DNA of 64,000 bases from Nemertoderma westbladi (taxonomy: Eukaryota > Xenacoelomorpha > Nemertodermatida > Nemertodermatidae), in assembly GCA_032718475.1 (NCBI GenBank), contig JAUCBJ010006766.1, positions 62,001 through 126,000 of the forward strand. The letters run 5' to 3'. Made by a program: the position numbers and the translations under genes. The number at the start of each line of letters is the position of its first letter. Positions within the stretch are counted from its first letter, which is position 1. Shown here in pieces: positions 57,537 to 64,000 of this stretch. A model generated the notes under the pieces. It ran no database searches. It worked only from the letters and a program-made list of their open reading frames with translations, and was not told the DNA's origin.

Positions 57537-59921
57537 GAAATCGGCCTACCATTTCGAAAACGAGAACCTAGATTTATAAATAACAGACCCTTGGCAGAGA
57601 AAAGAATCGCTCAATTACATCGACGCCTTACGGCTAATGCTTCAGCTAAAGAAATGTACCAAACTCAGTTGAAGAAATTTATTACAAAGGGATACGCGGA
57701 GCGAGTACCGGAAGGAACACCAGTGACTGAGAGAACGTATTACTTAACACATCATTACGTTCCCAAACCCGGTAAACCCCATGAAGTACGAGTCGTATTC
57801 GATGGCTCCGCTCTATATATGGGCCAATCCCTCAATTCCGAGTTGTTACCAGGACCCAACTTACTCCAATCTTTGTTGGGAATACTTTTAAGATTAAGAC
57901 AATATTCCATCGCGTTCGCCTCCGATATAGAAGGAATGTTCCTACAAGTCAAGGCGCTGGATAGAGATAGAGACAGCCTAAGATTTCTGTGGTGGCCTGA
58001 AGGAGATCTCAACCAGAAACCGGTAGAGTACTGGATGACCATCCAGGCTTTTGGGATCATATCAAGCCCTTCCAACGCCTGCTCCGTGGTGCGAACCACT
58101 GCGAATGACAACCGAGACGCCTTCTCCAAAGAGGTGATAGATAACATCAAGCGCGATATATACATGGATGACAATTTAAAGTCCCTTCCATCAGTAGAAG
58201 AAGCCATTGATGTCGCGAAAGGAACGGTAGAGTGTTTGAAAAGAGGTGGATTTCGACTGACGAAATTCACTAGCAACTCCCGTGAGTTTCTGGAAGCGAT
58301 ACCGGTAGAAGACCGAGGAACGAAAGACCTAGACTTAATAAAGGACGATCTTCCAGAAACCAAGACGCTTGGCTTGAAGTGGGACACTGAAAGAGATATC
58401 CTGTTTTTTCAGCTAAAACAGCGAGATAATCCAGTTCGGACCAAACGGATTTGTTTAAGTATCCTGAGCACTTATTTCGACCCATTGGGATTTATTAGCC
58501 CAGTTATATTGATTGCTCGGAGTTTAGTACAACAAATGTGGCTTGAAAACCGCTCATGGGACGATCCACTTAAGGGAGAACTGTTAAAGAAATGGATGAA
58601 ATGGGAAGATTCTCTACCTGCCATCGAGAGCTTTGTAATTTCCCGTGCATATTTTGGTCATGTTCTCCCTACTTATTCCTATCAACTCCATGTGTTTGGA
58701 GACGCCAGCGACATGGGAATAGGTATAGTAGCATATCTGCGAGTCGAAACTCCGGATGGAATCAAAGTCGCCTTGGTTACCTCTAAGGCATTGATTAACA
58801 ACAAGTTAAAGGTTCCTCGAGCGGAGTTAAAAGCGGCTTTATACGCTACAGCCATCGGCCGGAACGTAACAGAACAAATCGACTATCCACTGGAGAAAAC
58901 TGTTTATTGGACCGACGCTTTACTCGTGTTGGAGTATATAACCAATGAAGTCTGTCAGTTCAGCGTTTTTGTTACTAACAGAGTAGCCATTATTCTTAGT
59001 CGCACAAAGATAGATCAATGGAGACATTGCCCCGGTACGATTAATCCAGCCGATATCGCCTCCAGGGGAGCAACTCCACAGGAACTGATAGATACTCCAG
59101 ACTGGTTGGGTGGACCCGACTTCCTGAGCAAGGAAGAGGATGAATGGCCTCCTCACCTTACTACGGCGGAAATTAGACAAGCCAAGGGAGCGGAGAAAGT
59201 CAAACCTAAAACCCGGGCGAGTAAATCGAAGTTATTTAAACCGACTATCGATCTATCTGTATTACATACTTCCGGAAACGATGCTTCGGATCCGCAATCC
59301 CTCGCCACAAATAAGTCTGTTGTGGAAATTAGAGATAGAGATTGGAAATCTGGAATACCAGACGTCTCGCAAGGAATCTCACCCCTGCTGCAGAGAGCAA
59401 TGCATCACTACAGTTCCTGGAATCGGCTCTGTAAAGCCGTCACGTATTTAAGGAGATGTTTTCATCATCACTACTCCAGGACGAAGACCATTAGTGATAC
59501 CGCTCCATTGACATCTGCGCAAGTTCATGTTATTAAAAATTTACCCAAATATAAGACATCCGACCGGTTTCTAAAGGAAAAAATCAGTTACAAGGAGCAT
59601 GAAGAAACCAATAAGCAGATACTGAGACTCCTGCAATGCTATGAGGATTCCGATAAGTATTTCCTGTTGTTGAGAAATCCGCAGATGCGCTTAAGGGATC
59701 GCTTCTCTAGCACAATGATAGATGGGTTAATACGTGTTGGAGGAAGGCTCACCAATGCGCCATTATCCTTTGACACTAAATTCCCCATACTCATTAGAAA
59801 TCTTGAAGTACAAATCAAGATGATTGTAGATGTTCACAGTAAACTTTATCATGCTGGTAGAGAACGAGTTCTTAGCGAAATCCGAACTCGCTATTATTTT
59901 TATAAACCCCCAAGTTCTTAG
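57528..59921 (+). pseudogene. BEL/Pao pol: reverse transcriptase, RNase H, start of integrase
   Basis: 797 codons. RT region with catalytic Asp133 (FASDIEGMF) and YMDD at 212-215; RNase H with FGDASDMGIG around Asp392 and YWTDALLVLEYI; then the HH half of the integrase zinc-binding motif (DVHSKLYHAGRERVL). The frame ends in PPSS-stop at 59921 because of a shift at a C run; the CC half is in the next frame. Protease is absent at the N-terminus. Confidence 0.9.
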
Positions 59922-61032
59922 GAACTGCATACCCTGTAGGAAAGCATTCAGTAGGCCTTTAACACAGCGAGAGGCAGAATTACCTAGGGAACGAGTAAGC
60001 TTCTATGAACCACCTTTTACTAATACTGGTGTAGATTTATTTGGCCCTATTGAAGTATATCGTGCTAGGACTATAGTCAAGAGATGGTGTGTCATCTTCG
60101 TATGCATGACTTGTAGAGCCATCCATCTCGATATGGTGAACGATCTATCTACCAACAGCTTCGTCTTAAGTTTACGCCGACAGATCGCTCGCTTCGGGAC
60201 GAGTAATACCTTGAGATCGGATAAGGGAACGAACTTCATTGGTGCCAACAACAAAATACAGGCTTACGTGAAGGACTGGAACCAAAGACAGGTGGACGAT
60301 CAGCTAAGGATAACAGCGTCTAGCTGGACCTTCAACGCCGCCGACGCCCCTTGGTGGGGAGGAAGTTGGGAGAGATTAATTAGAAGTGTCAAGACCGCAT
60401 TTCACTTTATAGTGCCATGCCGCGCTTATCTCACCGACGAACTTTTGCGGACGTTAATGGAGGAAATAGCTGCCTATCTCAACGAGAGACCGCTTATGCC
60501 AGTCTCATCGAGTCCCGACTCCCTGGAAGCGTTAACACCCGCGCACTTCCTACTGAAGAAACCTGTAGCCATGCTCCCACGATCGGAGATTGCCGACGGA
60601 GACGAATACTGCCGTCGAACTTGGCAACTTATGCAGTTGCTATCCCGTCGTTTCGCTGACCATTTCGAGAAACATTATCTGCCCACGCTACAACTTCGAA
60701 CTAAGTGGTTTGCGCAGCAAGAAAACGTCAGCGCCGGAGATATGGTGCTTATTGTAGATTCAGACCTTCCACGTAAACGGTGGCAGACAGGTCGTATCAT
60801 CGAGACTCACATCTCGGATGATGGTTTAGTACGCTCGGTAGAACTCGTCGTCATGCGGCGTAACTTCAAGAAGCCAGGCATAATCTTTGAGACGCAACAA
60901 CTCAACCGCCCAGTTGGTCGTTTATGTTTACTGGAAAGAGACAGAGAACTCTCCGGAAACTATGGAAGGCAAGACACTCTTCCCACGACCACCTCCCTAA
61001 TTCCTCAAACATCTAGGGACTCCCCAACGTGA
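59905..61032 (+). pseudogene. BEL/Pao integrase core and DUF5641-like C-terminus
   Basis: Continues in the +1 frame with NCIPCRKAF (CC of the zinc motif). DDE catalytic residues are Asp in GVDLFGPI (~60034), Asp in RSDKGTNF (~60220) and Glu in GSWERLIRSVK (~60370), spacing D-61-D-49-E. The C-terminal region (GDMVLIVDSDLPRKRW-GRI) is of DUF5641 type. Ends TGA at 61030-61032. Confidence 0.9.
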
Positions 61033-62655
61033 TACGTCTGGAGTGGGTGCATGACTATATTATTCTATCTATTTTATTATATTTTTATATGCGAACTTTA
61101 TTATGTACTTTATTATAATCGTTTTATTTAATTTTATTTAGTAGAATGTTATTTTAGATTATTTAGTAGGCTAGTGCAATATATTAGTGTTTATTACGTA
61201 ATTACATATATATAATATATATTTAGTGTGACGGCGAGAAATAATTTTTCTTTTTCCTTACTGTCCGTATCATATTATAAATACGTGACTACAGTAAGAT
61301 GAAATGTCCGTACTTATTAAAGTACAATAAAGCCACGACTATATTCAAGTATTATTGGTAGGCAGAGTATTAGGAATGCAAAGTTCAGATCCTTGTGTCT
61401 CGGCTAAACCAAGCTCTGGGTAGACCTTGGAAACGACTTGCCTCTTCACACTGACATTGCTTCGTGCGATATTGCTCTTCTACCTTATATTAAATAATAC
61501 ATATAGTAGCGTGATGTCCCTCTAACAGTAGCGTAAAACGCAAATAAATCTGTTAAACCTTTTGACCATCTGTAATTCTAGTCGATTAAGATATCGCGGC
61601 ACCCACCGATATACTTGAAAGACAAATTCTAGAATCAGTGGTTAACGTCCCCAGACAAGTTCTGGAATAAATCGGTGCCCATCTTAAATATTAATTTAAT
61701 ATTTATTAAAATCTGTAAAATTCAGATCCTTTAAAATTTCTAGTCAATTAAGATATCGCAGCACTTACCGATACTCTTAAAAGACAATTTTATAGAATTA
61801 AGGATCTTAGGTCCCCAGACATGCTCTGAAATAAAAATTGTGTCAATTTTAACATCAAATAATAAAATTCACGGGAATCAATTTAAATTCATATTTTAAA
61901 TGAATTTCATAAATTGTCATTTTGTGCAATTTATAACATTCCCAAAATTCCATTAATTAATAGATCATGGGAGCGGAGATTCATCCTATTGAGTGTATTA
62001 GAGTGCGAGAATCTCCAACATATAGTCAATAGCCAATAAAAATTAATAAAATCATGCATAGAGAGGATATTGACAATTAAAGAATTACTATTAAATAGCA
62101 TTCCAGATCTGTATGCATGAGAATTACCCTAATTCTACCGCTAGCTTTCCATAATGTCACCATAGCAACACCCACGCTAGAATTAGAAGCAAGTTAAAAG
62201 AACCATAGAAAGCTTGTCCCATTGCATAGCATAGAGAATACATAGCACACTGTTAGTATCCAAGGATACACAGTAATAACGTGACATTCTGGAAGGCACT
62301 GACTAACGGACAAATGGCCTGTATGTGTACAATTGGTGACAGTTGTGTGGAATTTGTGCGTTTATAGGTGAATGTTACTGCTAAAGTATGTTTACAGTAG
62401 CTAGTCGCAATTGTGAAAGTAACCCAACTCTCCTATAGAAAGAACCTAAAGTGGATCCAAGCCTTTGGGACGGACAGTGGAGTGACTTGTGCCGGTTATC
62501 GTTGTCGTGCTGTTGCTACATGTTGGCGTAAACACCGCGACGACGGTACATCGGCGCTGAGAATCCCACTGTCCGGGGGCAACGAGAGGTAGGCAGCGAC
62601 GCCCGCTAGCCTAAACATAAACTCATTTGGATATTAATAAACTCAGATAGCAGAT
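61033..62655 (+). other. Non-coding region with LTR-like start and internal tandem repeat
   Basis: TGTGACGGCGAG at 61228 could open an LTR. A ~167-bp imperfect duplication lies at 61570-61860 (TCTAGTC-ATTAAGATATCGC and GTCCCCAGACA in both). GC rises from about 62450 onward toward the next reading frame, whose start is 62656. It may be the 3' LTR of the BEL element, the 5' LTR of a second element, or both nested. Confidence 0.45.
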
Positions 62656-64000
62656 ATGACGGAGTTGATAGAAGATGATCTTGGTATTAGGGAGCGATAT
62701 ACTCTACCTTTACAAGCATTTGTGGATAGCTTAATACGCGGTGAAGCCGATCCAACCATTACGGAGGACGATGGTCGTTATATCGAACCGCCGATGTCCC
62801 AAGAGCAACTTACGCGTGAATTGGACTATCGAAAATTCACCGCTCGCTATACGAATCGTAATGGTACGTATATGGACTTCTTAACTACCGGCTATCCTAT
62901 CGATTTACATGATACGGACGATGTAGACACAGAAAGGGAAATGGTTCTATTTAAATATCATACCCAGCGGAGTCGTAACGATAAACCGAGAATAGAACAC
63001 GAAAATTCTATTCGTAACAGACTGGAAAGAGAAAACGTTGAAGAACCGGATAAGCGCATCGACTTCAACGACTACCTGGAATTTTTGAGAGAAACTTATC
63101 TCAACATCACCAGTCAGCAGAACCTAGAGACTCGATATCCTCAAGGTATACATCATGACCCTATGGTAGAACTCAAACGGCTCTATTTCACTATGATGTA
63201 CCTTACCGCCAATCGTCCACTACCTGTTATCCCGGATAGTTTTGAACAAATGGAAGAATATTGCAAAACTGGAGAACGATCACCCGCGTTTCCTCTACAG
63301 GATGTACGTCTTTGGTATTATTGTGACGAATGCCCTAGACCCAACCAACAAACTGAAAGACATAAACATCCGCGGAGACGTTGCGCTAAACACAGCTTTA
63401 CGCATTATACTTACGGGAGTTTCGAGCGAAACCTGTTCGACGTATCACCTACGATCGCTCGTCTTAAACGATCACTAAATAAACCTATGATCAGAGTTCC
63501 GGAATACTCGGTCAGGCCTCCTCATTCCTTAGTGAGACCTCAAACTCTTGATCCTAACAGTATCACTGATCCTCCCGAACTATATTCCCTGTTCAAAGAC
63601 TTAGTGTTACCCGAACAATTAATCGGTGGTGCTCCGGTAGTGGGTTCGTTAGACATTCGCCCATCCTACTTAGCCGGATTGGGACGCGGGCAGCTAATAT
63701 CGCCATTTGATCCTTACAATCGTCCAGGATTAAACCCGATGCAACCCGCCACGGAAGTCGAGGAGAGCGTTATAAGAAACGCTTTAGACGCCATTCGACA
63801 GAAGATCGGAAAGGGAACACAAGATTGTTTAGAGAAACGTAAATTACAACAACAAGTCCAATCGGTGAAGGAGTTAGCCTTGCCACAGTTCGATAGAGAA
63901 ATCCAAAACCTCGAGGAGGACATCGAGCTTGGACGCACGTATTCTCTACAAGAGTTTTTAGATGAACGCTTACAGAGACAAGCGGAAGAAAATCTACTCG
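62656..64000 (+). CDS. Long ORF with a Cys/His cluster, unrecognised (possible retroelement gag), runs off the edge
   Basis: ATG at 62656 (MTELIEDDLGIRERYTLPLQ), then 448 uninterrupted codons to the window end. Acidic N-terminal half; at about residues 225-250 YYCDEC then HKHPRRRCAKH forms a CxxC...HxH...CxxxH cluster able to bind zinc; a Pro-rich middle; a Glu/Arg/Gln-rich, probably coiled-coil C-terminal part. GC and codon use resemble the neighbouring BEL frames rather than the AT-rich host introns. No DUF1759, RT or protease motif in view. I cannot name the family. Confidence 0.6.
   Translation, partial: MTELIEDDLGIRERYTLPLQAFVDSLIRGEADPTITEDDGRYIEPPMSQEQLTRELDYRKFTARYTNRNGTYMDFLTTGYPIDLHDTDDVDTEREMVLFKYHTQRSRNDKPRIEHENSIRNRLERENVEEPDKRIDFNDYLEFLRETYLNITSQQNLETRYPQGIHHDPMVELKRLYFTMMYLTANRPLPVIPDSFEQMEEYCKTGERSPAFPLQDVRLWYYCDECPRPNQQTERHKHPRRRCAKHSFTHYTYGSFERNLFDVSPTIARLKRSLNKPMIRVPEYSVRPPHSLVRPQTLDPNSITDPPELYSLFKDLVLPEQLIGGAPVVGSLDIRPSYLAGLGRGQLISPFDPYNRPGLNPMQPATEVEESVIRNALDAIRQKIGKGTQDCLEKRKLQQQVQSVKELALPQFDREIQNLEEDIELGRTYSLQEFLDERLQRQAEENLL

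Larger units (their letters stand above)
52425..61400 (+). mobile_element. Defective BEL/Pao LTR retrotransposon (limits approximate)
   Basis: Gag with a DUF1759-like region, reverse transcriptase, RNase H, integrase and a C-terminal DUF5641-like region follow in BEL/Pao order. The open frames are cut by an ochre stop in gag (54849), a -1 shift near 57070, a junction at 57505-57540 with no nucleocapsid or protease sequence around it, and a +1 shift at a C run near 59907. Sequence starting TGTGACGGCGAG at 61228 with AATAAA near 61325 looks like a 3' LTR, but I found no matching 5' copy, so LTR limits are unresolved. Confidence 0.8.

Overview
The window is AT-rich animal nuclear DNA. It has GT-AG introns, mosaic secreted proteins, tandem satellites, several families of small inverted-repeat transposons, and a BEL/Pao LTR retrotransposon. 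The domain content (three VWD-C8-TIL blocks followed by LDL-receptor class A repeats) points to an invertebrate metazoan, most likely a marine deuterostome. The species cannot be fixed from sequence alone.

Layout. (1) About 600-45,570, minus strand: one giant secreted-protein gene. I could follow 38 exons in which every splice phase agrees, giving 2,334 codons. The 5' end is present (signal peptide at 45,569) and the 3' end runs off the left edge. Domain order is signal peptide, EMI-like, VWD1-C8-TIL, VWD2-C8-TIL, VWD3-C8-TIL, vWC-like, five to seven LDLa-like repeats, a discoidin-like module, 73 copies of Gly-Thr-Pro-Pro-Pro, a second module and the start of a third. This order resembles the N-terminal half of SCO-spondin. 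(2) Nested antisense in its last visible intron (2,411-6,508): an apparently single-exon GH3-domain protein gene, split by a 2,155-bp hAT-like insertion with a perfect 8-bp target-site duplication. (3) 47,718-51,913, plus strand: a six-exon gene for an unrecognised 245-residue basic protein, assembled from splice sites and phase. (4) About 52.4-61.4 kb, plus strand: a defective BEL/Pao element with a stop in gag, frameshifts, and no visible nucleocapsid or protease region. (5) 62,656 to the right edge: an open reading frame of at least 448 codons with a Cys/His cluster and no recognised family, possibly the gag of another retroelement.

The most unusual feature is in the giant gene. Four of its tandem arrays are anchored on splice junctions, and each unit copies a real exon end together with its splice site. 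They are a 29-bp array carrying about 135 extra donors (intron 14), a 49-bp array carrying about 47 extra acceptors (intron 15), a 63-bp array carrying exactly 20 extra donors (inside VWD3), and a 64-bp array carrying 7 extra donors (exon 37). In the VWD3 array the 63-bp unit is 21 codons, reads in frame, and begins GTGAGT and ends CAG, so its nearest copies could act as alternative in-frame donors or as tiny introns.
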